A DNA stretch of 18,936 bases from NCBI GenBank assembly GCA_963808455.1, contig CAWEHT010000245.1:1-18936 (forward strand), written 5' to 3'. The translations under genes and the position numbers were made by a program. The notes beneath the pieces were generated by a model. The model searched no databases. It was not told where the DNA came from and saw only the letters and a program-made list of their open reading frames with translations. Below are positions 5,807-15,072 of this stretch, one piece after another (position 1 is the first letter of the stretch; each line of letters starts with the position of its first letter). The stretch comes from CAWEHT01 sp963808455 (GTDB lineage Bacteria > Chloroflexota > Anaerolineae > CG2-30-64-16).

Positions 5807-8472
5807 ATGGTTGGCATCGTACTGGTATCGCACAGCGCCGAGTTGGCGGCCGCAGTCAAAGCGCTGGCCGAGCAGCAGACACAGGGCCGCGCGGCGATCG
5901 CCGCCGTGGGCGGCACCGGCAACCCTGACCAGCCTTTTGGCACCGATGCTATGGCGATCCTCGAAGCTATCCGCTCCGTCGAGAGCCCTGACGGCGTCCT
6001 GGTGTTGATGGACCTGGGCAGCGCCTTGATGAGCACGGAGATGGCCATCGAGTTCATGGACGAGCCCGGGCGGCCACCTGTGCGGATGAGCCGGGCGCCT
6101 TTCGTGGAAGGCGCCATGGCCGCTGCTGTTCAGGCTTCCATCGGCATGGACCTGGACGCGGTGGAACACGAGGCGGCCGGCGCCCTGGCTCCTAAGATAG
6201 CGGCCCTGAGCGGCGCCCCGGCGCCGGCAGGTGTCAGCCCGACCGGGGCCGGCCAGCCCTTGCCGCCTGAACCGCCCGCGGGGACGGAACAGCTTGCCGG
6301 CGGAGCGATGGGTACCGTGACCCTGGTCAACCCTGCGGGCCTGCACTTCGGGCCGGCGGTCCAGTTCGTGCAGGCCGCGTCCGCGCATCAGGCGACCATC
6401 TCTGTGCGCAACGTGACGACAGGGGCCGGTCCCGCCGATGCGCGACGCTTCAACCAGGTCCTGGGGTTGGGCGCCGAGCAAGGGCACCAGCTCGAGATCG
6501 AGGCCCAGGGGGCGGATGCGGATGCAGCCCTGGCCTCCCTGCTAGCGCTGGCTCGGTCCGGATTTGGCGAAGGGGCGGGCGCCGGCAACGGGGCGGCCCG
6601 CGAAGGCCGCGGCGCAGCAGCGCCGGGCCGCGCAGAGGCACGCCAGCCGATTATCCCCGCGACCGAGGGGCTGGTCGGTCAGGGCCGGTTCGTCCTGCGT
6701 GGCATCCCGGCGTCACCCGGCATCGCTATCGGGGTTGCCTGTTTCCTCGGCGGACAAATCGCTGCAACGGTGGGCACCTTGGCGCCGGACCAGCCCACCC
6801 GCTCCGAGCTGGGGCCCGCGGCGGAAACGGAACGCTATCAGGCCGCCGCGGCCGCGGCTGAAGCCGATCTGGCCGAGGTCGCCCGTAAGGTGACCAACGA
6901 ACTGGGGCCTGCCGAGGGACGTATCTTCGAGGCTCACCGCATGCTGCTGGAAGATCCGGATTGGCTGGCTGAGGTGCAGACCGGTATCGCCGGGGGCCTC
7001 ACGGCAGAGGCCGCTACGCTGGCGGCCGCCGCGGAAGTGGCCGGGCGCTACGCCGCCATGAGGGGTGAGCGGTTTCAGGCCCGGGCGGCCGACGTCCGCG
7101 ACCTGGGCGCACGGGTCGTGGGCGCTTCGAGCGCGCCTGGTCGATGGGGGGGCTCCCGCGGAGAGGGAGCCTCGGAGGCCGGCGCCCCTGGGGGAAGCCC
7201 TTGCAGCTCATTGCCCGAATCCACGATCCTGCTTGCCGATGACCTGGCCCCGTCGCAGACGGCCACCCTCGATCGCGAGCACGTGATCGCGTTCTGCACG
7301 GCGCTGGGTGGGCCGACGTCGCATTCCGCGATCCTGGCCCGCAGTATGGACATCCCAGCGGTCGTGGGTTTGACGGGCGCGCTGCTGCGCGAGATCCGGG
7401 CGGGCGACGTCCTGGCCGTCGATGGCGCGGCCGGCATCGTGGTGGTTGAGCCGGATGCTGCCACTGCCGAGGAATACCGTGCGCGGCAGGCTGCCGAACG
7501 CCAGGCCCGCCAGGAGGCCAGGGCGGCGGCGCAGGTCAGAGCCCACACGCGCGACGGCCACTATGTAGAGGTCGTGGCCAACCTCGCCGCGGCTGCCGAT
7601 GCGCGGACCGCGGTTGCGGCGGGCGCCGAAGGCGTGGGCTTGCTGCGCACCGAGTTCCTGTTTCAGGACCGGAGTGAGCCGCCGACCGAGGACGAACAGC
7701 TTGCGGCTTATCGGGAAGTGTTGGAGACGATGGCGCCGCACCGGGTGATCGTGCGCACGCTGGATATCGGCGGTGACAAACCGGCGCCTTACCTGCGCCT
7801 GCCTGCGGAGGCCAACCCCTTCCTCGGCTGGCGGGCCATCCGTGTGTCGCTGGCCATGCCGGAGGTCTTCAAGACGCAACTGCGGGCGATCCTGCGGGCG
7901 GCCTTCGGGCAAAACGTGGCGATCATGTTCCCGATGATCGCCTTGCGCTCTGAGGTGGAGCAGGCGCGCGCGTTGCTGGACGAGGCCGGCGGCGAGCTGG
8001 CCAGGGCCGGCCTCCCGCATGCGGGCCAGGTGCCGGTCGGCATGATGGTCGAAGTGCCGGCCGCTGCCGAACACCCGACCTGTTGGCGCCGGTGGTCAAC
8101 TTTTTCAGCATCGGCACCAATGACCTCACGCAGTATATCTTCGCGGCCGATCGCGGCAACGCGCGCGTGGCCCGGCTGGGCGATCCCCTCCATCCTGCCG
8201 TGCTGCGCCCGATCGGGCGGGTGATCGAAGCTGCCCACTCGGCGGGCAAGTGGGTCGGGCTGTGCGGCGAACTGGCCGGCCAGGTCGCCGCGATCCCGGT
8301 GCTGCTGGGCCTGGGGCTGGACGAGTTCAGCATGGCCGCCGGCAGCATCCCGGGCGCCAAGGCAACGTTGGCGCGCCTTACCCTGCCCGAGTCGCAGGCG
8401 TTGGCGCGGCGTGCGCTGCAGTTGCCCGATGCGGCGGCCGTGCGTGCCGCATCCAATGACCTGCTCAAGTGA
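5807..8472 (+). CDS. dhaM: DhaM multiphosphoryl transfer protein: EIIA-HPr-complete Enzyme I (frame slips)
   Basis: Carries phosphate from PEP to the ADP on DhaL. Residues 1-130 are an EIIA-Man domain (LVSHS, phospho-His9). Residues 168-250 are an HPr domain (NPAGLHFGPA, His180; the usual Arg two residues after His is Gly). From about 293 there is a full Enzyme I: the swivel domain GGPTSHSAILARS (His506), then the PEP-binding barrel with EGVGLLRTEFLF, DIGGDKPAPYL, FFSIGTNDLTQY and the catalytic Cys in GLCGELAG. E. coli DhaM has only a truncated EI, so this version needs no separate PtsI. The frame slips at about 8072. Two compensating slips (7120-7122 and about 7208) probably explain the odd Gly/Ser-rich stretch at residues 438-468. 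The ATG is preceded by GGGGGAG. The repaired length is about 888 residues. Confidence 0.9.
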
Positions 8473-9533
8473 AGGTGCTGATTGTGGGGGCCGGCGCCGT
8501 CGGTTGCTTCATCGGCGCCCGGCTGGCCCTCGCCGGGCATGAAGCGGTGCTGGTGGGCCGGCCTACGCTGGTGGCAGCCATACAGGATGCCGGCGGCTTG
8601 AACCTGCTTGGCCCGGCCGGCGACCGCATCTTCGCCATGGGCCTGACGGCAGCCACGAGCATCGCCGTGGCCCTGGGCGATCACGGGCAGCCCGACCTGG
8701 CCATCGTGGCAGTGAAGGCCTACGACACCGGGGAGGCCGCGGAGCAGCTGCGGGCCGCGGGCCTGGCCGGCCCGGTCCTCACGTTGCAGAACGGCATCGG
8801 CAATGAGGAAGTGTTGGCCGAGGCGTTGGGCGTAGGCTCGGTCGTGGCAGGCGCCATCGAGACCCCGGTATCCGTGCCGGCCCCCGGGACCGTACAAATC
8901 CATCGCGCCCGCTATCAGGTTGGGCTCGCTCCGGTGGGCAGCCAGGCTCCGGCGACGGTGGCCGGGCGGGCCCTGAGCGATTCCGGGCTGGTCGTCACCT
9001 GCTTCGGCGATCATCGTAGCCTGAAATGGACGAAGCTGCTCATGAACCTGCCCGCGAACGCGCTCTGCGCAATCCTGCGTTGGAGCCCGGCGCAGGTGAT
9101 GGAGGACCGTGCCAGCGCTCACCTTGAAGCAGGCGCGCCTGGCAGGAAGGGCTCTCTCGGTGATGGCGCGGGGCCGGATCCAGGCCGGTTGCCCTCGCCG
9201 GCTACCCGTTTCCCTTCCTGGTGCCGCTCCCGCGCCGGCTGCCGCCGGCCGGGCTGGCTCTGGGCCTGCGCGGTTTCGTGTCCGGCGGGCGAGGGAGCAA
9301 GATGCCTTCCCTTCAGATGGCCCTGGAGGCCGGCCGCCGCTCCGAGGTGAACTGGCTCAACGGGGCCGTTGCGCGCCGTGGGGCAGAGCTGGGCGTGCCC
9401 ACGCCGGTGAACAGCACGTACGCCCGCCTGCTGACGGAATCTCACGGAAGGCCGCCTCGGCCGGGCGGAGTTTGAGAGCCAACCGGAGCGCGTCGCCGAG
9501 CTGGCAGACGCGGGTCGGCCCGCAGCCCGATAG
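8469..9533 (+). CDS. 2-dehydropantoate 2-reductase (PanE/ApbA family; several frame slips)
   Basis: NADPH-dependent reduction of ketopantoate to pantoate (vitamin B5/CoA synthesis) is the family reaction; paralogues with other 2-keto acids are common. The GTG start overlaps the dhaM stop as GTGA (8469-8472). The N-terminus has the Rossmann motif VGAGAVG, then VKAYDT and LQNGIGNEEVLAEALG. The C-terminal domain begins with KWTKLLMNLPANAL. The frame slips around 9117-9140, at about 9187 and at about 9440, after which the reading continues through SKMPSLQMALEAGR, EVNWLNGAV and PTPVNSTY (the conserved substrate-side motifs) to a TAG at 9531. The product is about 354 residues. Lying inside a dihydroxyacetone kinase operon is unexpected, so the true substrate is open. 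Confidence 0.78.
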
Positions 9534-9575
9534 GGGCGTCGGCGAGGGAATGACCCTCCGGTTGGCGCTGACTTG

Positions 9576-9584
9576 TGCTATACT
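9576..9584 (+). promoter_or_regulatory. Extended -10 promoter of the restriction-modification genes
   Basis: TG-C-TATACT (9576-9584) is an extended -10 element without a clear -35. Transcription would start about 9591, only about 10 bases before the ATG at 9602. There is no purine-rich ribosome binding site there, so the methyltransferase mRNA may be nearly leaderless. Confidence 0.45.
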
Positions 9585-9601
9585 CTCCTTGAGCACGCGA
9601 T

Positions 9602-11214
9602 ATGAGCAAAGAGGAATTTGATGCGCTCGCTTACAGCTTGCGACGCGGACAAGCGGTGCTGGCGGAGCGAGCCGAGGCCCAACGTAAGGACAAGGGGCAG
9701 TTTCTGACCCCCGCACCAATTGCCCGCTACATGGCGCGGTGCCTGGGCGGGCTGCGGGAGGGGGCGCATGTGCTCGATCCGGCCATCGGATCGGGCGTCC
9801 TTGCCTGCGCAGTCATCGAACACGCGGTCCGGGACGGCCGCCCTCACGAGCTTTCCATCCACGGCTATGAGCCCGACGGGGAGTTATATCGAGCTGCCCG
9901 CGAGAGCCTGGCAACAGCGGCACAATGGGCGGCGACTCGCGGCGTGGCAGTCCACACCTGCCTCGAGCAGAAGGATTTCCTGTTTGAATGCACGCCCGGC
10001 TTGACGCCGCCCTCGCTGTTCAGCCTGAATGAGCCCGCCGGCGCCCCCATCGCCTACGACTGCATCATAGCCAACCCTCCGTACTTTAAGCTCAACACGG
10101 AAGACGGGCACGTCAAGGCGGTGTTGGGCCACCTCAAGGGCCACACGAACATCTATACCTTGTTCATGGCGCTGGCCACGCACATGCTGGCGCAACATGC
10201 GGTGGCCTGCTTTATCGTGCCGCGCCAGCTTCTGTTCGGGGGCCTACTTCTCAGCATTTCGCCGGGACTTCGTGGAGCGGGTGAACCCCCTGGCCATTCA
10301 CCTGTTCGAATCAAGGGAGGACGCCTTCAAGAAGGACTCGGTCCTCCAAGAGAACGTCATAATCACCTTCCAGGCCCCGGCCGGCCCGGCGCGGCCGCAC
10401 TCTCTGGAGGTTTCTGCATCAAAGGGCTCGTCCGATCTGGGCAACCCCATCGCACGCCAGGTCGCAATGCCGCACTTCTTGGGGAGGCACAACGGCGACC
10501 TGTATTTCAGGATCCCGGTCGGTGAATTGGACGAGCTGATCGTAGAGATGATGGATCGTTGGCCTGGGACCCTGGACAATTACATGCTGCAAGTGTCCAC
10601 CGGCCCCGTGGTGGCTTTCCGAGCCGCGCTCCCTATTGCGTCCCGCCGAAGAGGTCGAAGCAGGGAAGGCGGTACCTCTGCTCTGGCTGCAAAATATCAG
10701 GCCGCAGTCCGTGCAGTGGCCGGCTCCCAACGGTGACAAGCCGCAGGGGATCTCCAACGAGCGGGAAGCCGAGCCGCTCCTGGTTCGCACCGACAACTGC
10801 GTGCTGCTGCGTCGATTCAGCGCCAAGGAGGATGCCCGCCGATTGGTGGCGGCGCCACTGCTCCAGGGCTGGTTCGGTCATGCCGGCGTCGGGCTGGAGA
10901 ATCATCTCAACTTCGTTCACAGGAGGAAGGGGGCGCTTTCAGTTGACGAAGCGGTCGGACTTTCGGCGCTGTATAATAGCGCCGTAGCGGATCGCTATTT
11001 TCGGATCACGAATGGCAACACCCAGGTCAACGCCGCGGAGCTGCGCGCCCTACCGCTGCCACCGTTAGAAATCATCCGGGAGATCGGGCGGACGCTGTCT
11101 GACGCCGATCAGCGCAATGCCTCACTGGATATCGACGCCGTGGTCTTCGCAGCGCTACACGCGGCCGGCTACCTCCATCCTGACTTTCCAACCATCCGGG
11201 AGACACGAATCACC
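9602..11214 (+). CDS. N6-adenine DNA methyltransferase, BsuBI/PstI type (two frame slips)
   Basis: Protective methylase of a type II restriction-modification system. After the KGQFLTP block come the AdoMet-binding motif LDPAIGSGVL (residues 58-67) and the catalytic NPPY (158-161). The frame slips at about 10225 (an extra C; repair gives PRSFCSGAYFSAFRRDF) and at about 10625 (an extra C; repair gives VVAFRARSLLRPAEE). The specificity half then continues through YNSAVADRYFRITNGNTQVN. The repaired length is about 535 residues, close to M.BsuBI/M.PstI (about 500). No stop is seen before the endonuclease Met at 11215, so the end given is the point where nuclease homology begins. By family, the target is probably CTGCAG; several such sites occur here (for example 2212, 3447, 8416). 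Confidence 0.85.
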
Positions 11215-12141
11215 ATGGGCAAGATACAGCAAGCACAAGAGATCCTGCGGGCTCTGGGTCTGCCACCGGCCCAGCAGAACGAGATGTCAGCCTTGACGCT
11301 GCTGATATTGGGGCGCTTATCGGAGGATACTTCATGGGGGGAGGCTGAGTCGGCGGCCCTGCGCATCCACGACATGCTATATGACATGAATGCTCGATAC
11401 GGCCGGGAGTACGCAGAGAACACGAGAGAGACCGTGCGGCGCCAGGTGGTCCACCAGTTCATGCAGGCAGGGCTGGTCGTTCAGAACCAGGACGACCCCT
11501 CCCTTCCAACGAACAGCCCGCGGACACGGTACTCGCTGACCGCCGAGGCCCTCCTGGCTATCCGCACCTATGGTACAGACGCCTGGGAAGAAGCAGCGCG
11601 GGCTTTTGGCCACGACAAGGGGGCGCTGCTGGAGATTTACCGCCGCAGCCGGGATCAACAGAGACTGCCACTGGTGCTTGAGAGCGGCCAACACTATGTA
11701 ATGTCCCCAGGAAAGCACAATGAAGTCGTCGTTCAGGTCATTGGCGAATTCGGTCCGCGCTTCGCGCCAGCCGCGGCGGTTCTCTACGTCGGGGACACCG
11801 AAAACAAGACGCTGCACCTGGACGCCGTCACTTTGGAGGGGCTGGGCATCCCGGTGTCCGTGCATGACAAGCTGCCCGACGTGGTTCTGTACCAGAGGGA
11901 GCGCGGCCGCCTATTTCTCGTCGAGGCCGTTACGTCACACGGTCCGGTGTCGCCGAAGCGGCTCTTTGAGCTCGAGGAGATGCTGAGGGGCTGCCCCGTC
12001 AAACGGGTCTACGTCAGCGCATTCCCCGACTTCGCCACATTCAAGAGCTTTCTCACGCAGATCGCATGGGAAACGGAGGTGTGGTTGGCAGAGATCCCGG
12101 AACACATGATCCATTTCAACGGAGACCGATTCCTGGCCTGA
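11215..12141 (+). CDS. Type II restriction endonuclease, BsuBI/PstI family
   Basis: 308 residues from the ATG at 11215, close to BsuBI and PstI (about 320). An N-terminal helical region is followed by MSPGKHNEVVVQVIGEFGPR and the nuclease core PDVVLY (Asp222) then LFLVEAVTSHGPVSPKR (Glu237, Lys248), the PD-(D/E)xK-like signature of this family. Family members cut CTGCAG; the specificity here is inferred. The reading frame is open upstream into the methyltransferase with no stop from 10636 on, so it may be a fused M-R polypeptide or a start inside the same frame. The reading frame is intact. It converges on the ROK kinase gene with 7 bases between stops. Confidence 0.9.
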   Translation: MGKIQQAQEILRALGLPPAQQNEMSALTLLILGRLSEDTSWGEAESAALRIHDMLYDMNARYGREYAENTRETVRRQVVHQFMQAGLVVQNQDDPSLPTNSPRTRYSLTAEALLAIRTYGTDAWEEAARAFGHDKGALLEIYRRSRDQQRLPLVLESGQHYVMSPGKHNEVVVQVIGEFGPRFAPAAAVLYVGDTENKTLHLDAVTLEGLGIPVSVHDKLPDVVLYQRERGRLFLVEAVTSHGPVSPKRLFELEEMLRGCPVKRVYVSAFPDFATFKSFLTQIAWETEVWLAEIPEHMIHFNGDRFLA

Positions 12142-12147
12142 GGCCAG
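12133..12147. repeat. 15-bp palindrome at the convergent gene ends
   Basis: CTGGCCT (12133-12139) and AGGCCAG (12141-12147) flank one base and span the stop codon of the nuclease gene. It may help end transcription in both directions, but there is no T-run and the loop would be tight. Confidence 0.3.
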
Positions 12148-12148
12148 T

Positions 12149-13172
12149 CTATGCCGAGCGGTTTTGATTGTTCGCAGCTTGGGCCGCCAGCCGCTGGCGG
12201 GCGTAGGTCGCCGCCCCTAGAAGCCCGGCGGAATCGCCCAGCTCGGCGGGCAGGATCTGTACGTCCCGCGCCCGCCGCTTGTTGATGAAGTTCTGGTAGG
12301 CCACCTCGCGGATCGGCTCGAAGGAAAGGCTCGCCCAGGGCCTGCACCACGCCCCCCCGAGGATCACCCGCTCTACATCGAGCAGGTTGACAATAGAGGC
12401 TACCGCCAGCCCCAAATAGTGCTGTCGCGCGCACGATCACCTCGCACACCAGCGTGTCATCTTTGTTCAGGGCTTCGGCCAGCACGCTGCTGGTGAGGCG
12501 TTCACGGCCATCCTTCTCCATCAGCTTGGGCACCATGCTGCTCCGTCCCGCCTTGATGCCCGCCGTGATGTCGCGCTCGATCGCCGTACGGCTCGCCAGC
12601 GCCTCCAGGCAGCCTCGATTGCCGCAGCCGCAAACCGGGCCGTCGGGCAACATCGTCATATGGCCCAGCTCGCCAGCGGTCTTGCGCCAGCCCTCGCGCA
12701 GCTTTCCATCGAGGATCAACCCGCCGCCGATGCCGGTGCCGATAAAGATGCCCACCATTTCGCAGGCCCCATGCCCGGCGCCCAGCGTGAATTCGCCGAG
12801 CGTGCCCAACCTGACGTCGTTGTTGATGAATGCCGGCAGTGCCAGGCGCTCGGTGAGCATCGCTGCCAACGGCACATCGTGCCAGCCCGGCAGGTTCGGC
12901 GCGGTGATGACCATCCCTTCATTCGGGTCCAGCGGGCCGGGCACGCCGGCGCCGATCGCGGCCAGATCGCTGATCTTCAGCCCCGCGTCCTCGACGGCCT
13001 CGCGCGCCACCCGCGCCATGCGGTCGGCGATCGCGGTAGCTCCCGACTCCGGCTTGGTCGGGCGCTTGGCCGTCCCCAGGACCTTGCCGTCTTCATCCAC
13101 GATCCCGACCAGGATCTTCGTGCCGCCGAGGTCCATTCCGATCACCGGCCCCTTGTCGCTCTTGGCTCCCAT
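12149..13172 (-). CDS. ROK-family sugar kinase, glucokinase-like (frame slips)
   Basis: ATP-dependent phosphorylation of a hexose, most often glucose. The phosphate-binding IGMDLGGTKI is near the N-terminus. ENNDV-type residues (FINNDVRLGTLGE) and GIGGGLILDG follow, then GELGHM and the zinc-binding CGCGNRGCLE that defines ROK kinases. The frame slips at about 12422 (an extra C on the + strand), after which HYLGLAVASIVNLLDVERVILGG continues. Two more compensating slips lie near the seven-C run 12352-12358 and near 12325. The start is placed at the second of two adjacent ATGs (13172) because GGGGAG (13179-13184) spaces better there; 13175 is equally possible, and 13223 gives a longer unlikely N-terminus. 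Substrate is not determined by sequence. Confidence 0.85.
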
Positions 13173-13232
13173 CATACGCTCCCCGTTCCGGTTTCTGCCA
13201 CGCGGTGTCTTCGGCTCAGGCATACGGCTGTA

Positions 13233-13265
13233 ATTATAGCATATTGATGCATGGCATATTAATGC
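13233..13265 (-). promoter_or_regulatory. -10 box and twin operator-like repeats of the ROK kinase gene
   Basis: On the minus strand a perfect TATAAT lies at 13238-13233, about 60 bases before the kinase ATG. Immediately upstream are two copies of GCATATTRATGC (13239-13250 and 13254-13265), each with the inverted ends GCAT...ATGC, starting 15 bases apart. They cover the -35 region, which would suit a repressor binding site. No regulator gene is in the window. Confidence 0.5.
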
Positions 13266-13302
13266 GCATGACCGGCATCGTTCAAGAGATGCCGGTCATG
13301 CG
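13265..13302 (-). terminator. Strong hairpin downstream of the DUF35 gene
   Basis: 15-bp perfect arms (13265-13279 and 13288-13302) around an 8-base loop, lying between the end of the mevalonate operon and the kinase promoter. No T-run follows on either strand, only ATTAATAT on the minus strand, so it is at best a weak or factor-assisted terminator. It could also be part of the kinase control region, since it abuts the second operator-like repeat. Confidence 0.45.
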
Positions 13303-13352
13303 GCGCTGTCTTCTCGGGATCGGGTCGTTTACAAGCGCCCCGCGGCCTGACT

Positions 13353-13759
13353 TCAGGCGACGGCCTGCGTCAGCAGCGGGCGAAACTTGTAGCTATACAA
13401 GATCTGCCCTTCCTCGCCTTCTTCGCTCACTTTTCGGGTCACCATTTCCACCGGCATGCCGATGAAGACGTCGTCGGACTCCACGTCGGTGAGTTGGGCT
13501 GTGACCATCGGCCCTTCGGCCAGTTTCACCAACGCCACCGTGTAGGGCGCGTATTCCTCGAACTTCGTCGGCACGCTGTGCATTGTCGTATAGGAGTAGA
13601 CTTCCCGCGTCCGCTCAAAGTGGTCCAGGATTGTCTTTCGTGGGCGCAGTGCGGGCAGACATCGCGCGGCGGAAAAATGACCTTGCCGCAGTTGCCGCAG
13701 ACTTCGGCATGCAAGCTGTACCGCTGCTGGCGCGTGCGCCAATTGCCAGGGACCGTCAT
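13353..13759 (-). CDS. DUF35 zinc-ribbon/OB-fold protein (one frame slip)
   Basis: Small acyl-CoA-associated protein. The N-terminal rubredoxin-like zinc ribbon CGNCGKVIFPPRDVCPHC has Cys21, 24, 35 and 38. After a slip at about 13645 (one base missing; CRPRKTILDHFERTREVYSYTT when repaired) the OB fold follows with YAPYTVALVKLAEGPMVTAQL and SYKFRPL. The length is about 135 residues, as usual. In archaea the homologue holds acetoacetyl-CoA thiolase and HMG-CoA synthase together and lets their CoA-binding sites be shared. Its position after those genes here supports the same role. It is 148 bases from the thiolase stop. Confidence 0.85.
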
Positions 13760-13907
13760 AACCTTGTATCCCTCCCTGCAGAGTAGGCTTCAAGCCTTGC
13801 CAACCTGGTGAATTCTAACCAGTCTTAACCTTCAAAACCTACCAGCTTGCCGGGTGACGGAGCGGCCTGCCCGCACTTGATAGGTTTTGACAGTCTTGAG
13901 ACGCCCT

Positions 13908-15056
13908 TCACATTCCGGCGAGGATGTGCGTGATGGCTGTCGCCCCGCTGCCACCGATATTCTGGGCCATGCCTAGCCTGGCATCGCGCACCTGGTTGGC
14001 GCCACCTCGTCCCGTCAGCTGTTGGACGACCTCCACCACCTGGTAGACGCCGGTAGCGCCCACCGGGTGGCCGCGTGCCTTCAGCCCGCCCATCGTGCTG
14101 ATGGGGATCCGGCCGTCGATGGCGATCTCCCCGTCCTGTCCCAACCTCACGCCGCCCCCGCACGGCGCGAAACCTGCCGCTTCCAACGATAACACCGCCA
14201 TGATGCTGAACGCGTCGTGAACCTCGAAGACGTCGATATCGCTGGGAGTCAGCCGGGCCTGAGCGTACGCCTGGTGGCTCGAGGTCGCCACGGCATCGAG
14301 CGCCAGCGGGTCGCGACGGTCGTGCAGGGCCAGGCTGTCGGTGGCAACGCTCGAGGCCACGATTCTGGCCTGGGCGTGGCCTTTGTAACCGCCAGCCGGT
14401 GCCAGGACCAGGCAGGCCGCCCCGTCGCAAACCGGGCTGGAGTCCAGCAGGTTGATCGGATCGGCGATCATCCCGGCCTTGGCGTAGGCCGCCGCTGAGA
14501 CCGGGCTGCGGAACATGGCGTTAGCATTGTTGACAGCATTCTTGTGGGCATTGATGGTAAAAGGGGCAAAAGCATCCTTGGCAAGCTTGTATTCGTGCAT
14601 GTAGCGGCGCATCAGGAGCGCATTCAGGGCCACGAAACTGACGCCTTCGGCGATCTCGTACTCCTGATCGGCCGCCGTGGCCAACACGGTGGTCGTATCC
14701 GAGCCGGGCGTGTCGGTCATTTTCTCCACACCGCAGACCAGCACCAGGTCGTGCAGCCCGCTGCCCACCGCCATGTAGCCGGCCCTAAGGGCCGCCGCGC
14801 CCGAGGCGCAAGCCGCCTCGATCTTCATCGCTTCGATGCCGCGCAGCCCGACGAAGTCGGCGATCAGCGCCCCCAGGTGTTCCTGCTCGACCAGCTGACC
14901 CGAGAGCATGTTGCCCACGTATAACGCGCCCACCGTTTCCACGCCGGCGTCCAGCATGGCCGGCATGATGGCGTCATGCGCCAGATGGCGCAAGGAGCGG
15001 GTCCAGTGTTCTCCGACGGGCGTTTGTCCAGTTCCGATGATAACCACGTCACGCAT
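13908..15056 (-). CDS. Acetyl-CoA C-acetyltransferase, archaeal/SCP2-type thiolase
   Basis: Condenses two acetyl-CoA to acetoacetyl-CoA, the first step of the mevalonate pathway. It is intact at 382 residues. The nucleophile is Cys83 in EAACASGAAAL. The catalytic histidines are His280 in EVHDAF and His330 in KARGHPVGATG. The usual second cysteine motif is replaced by NIGGSGATA, as in archaeal/SCP2 thiolases. The start ATG at 15056 has GAGG upstream, and lies 16 bases after the HMG-CoA synthase stop. Neighbours fix the pathway; paralogues in other acyl-CoA routes exist but are less likely here. Confidence 0.9.
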   Translation of the reverse strand: MRDVVIIGTGQTPVGEHWTRSLRHLAHDAIMPAMLDAGVETVGALYVGNMLSGQLVEQEHLGALIADFVGLRGIEAMKIEAACASGAAALRAGYMAVGSGLHDLVLVCGVEKMTDTPGSDTTTVLATAADQEYEIAEGVSFVALNALLMRRYMHEYKLAKDAFAPFTINAHKNAVNNANAMFRSPVSAAAYAKAGMIADPINLLDSSPVCDGAACLVLAPAGGYKGHAQARIVASSVATDSLALHDRRDPLALDAVATSSHQAYAQARLTPSDIDVFEVHDAFSIMAVLSLEAAGFAPCGGGVRLGQDGEIAIDGRIPISTMGGLKARGHPVGATGVYQVVEVVQQLTGRGGANQVRDARLGMAQNIGGSGATAITHILAGM

Positions 15057-15072
15057 AATGGCCTCGATGAGT

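Noticed and set aside
7923..9122. 399-residue minus-strand frame opposite dhaM and the panE-like gene
   Set aside because: Low-complexity Ala/Arg/Gly composition, and the + strand holds well-conserved Enzyme I and PanE motifs.
13833..13889. CAAAACCTA / TAGGTTTTG inverted repeat between the thiolase and DUF35 genes
   Set aside because: Arms are only 9 bases and 39 bases apart, without a T-run. Too weak to call a terminator, though it lies in a 148-base gap where regulation is possible.
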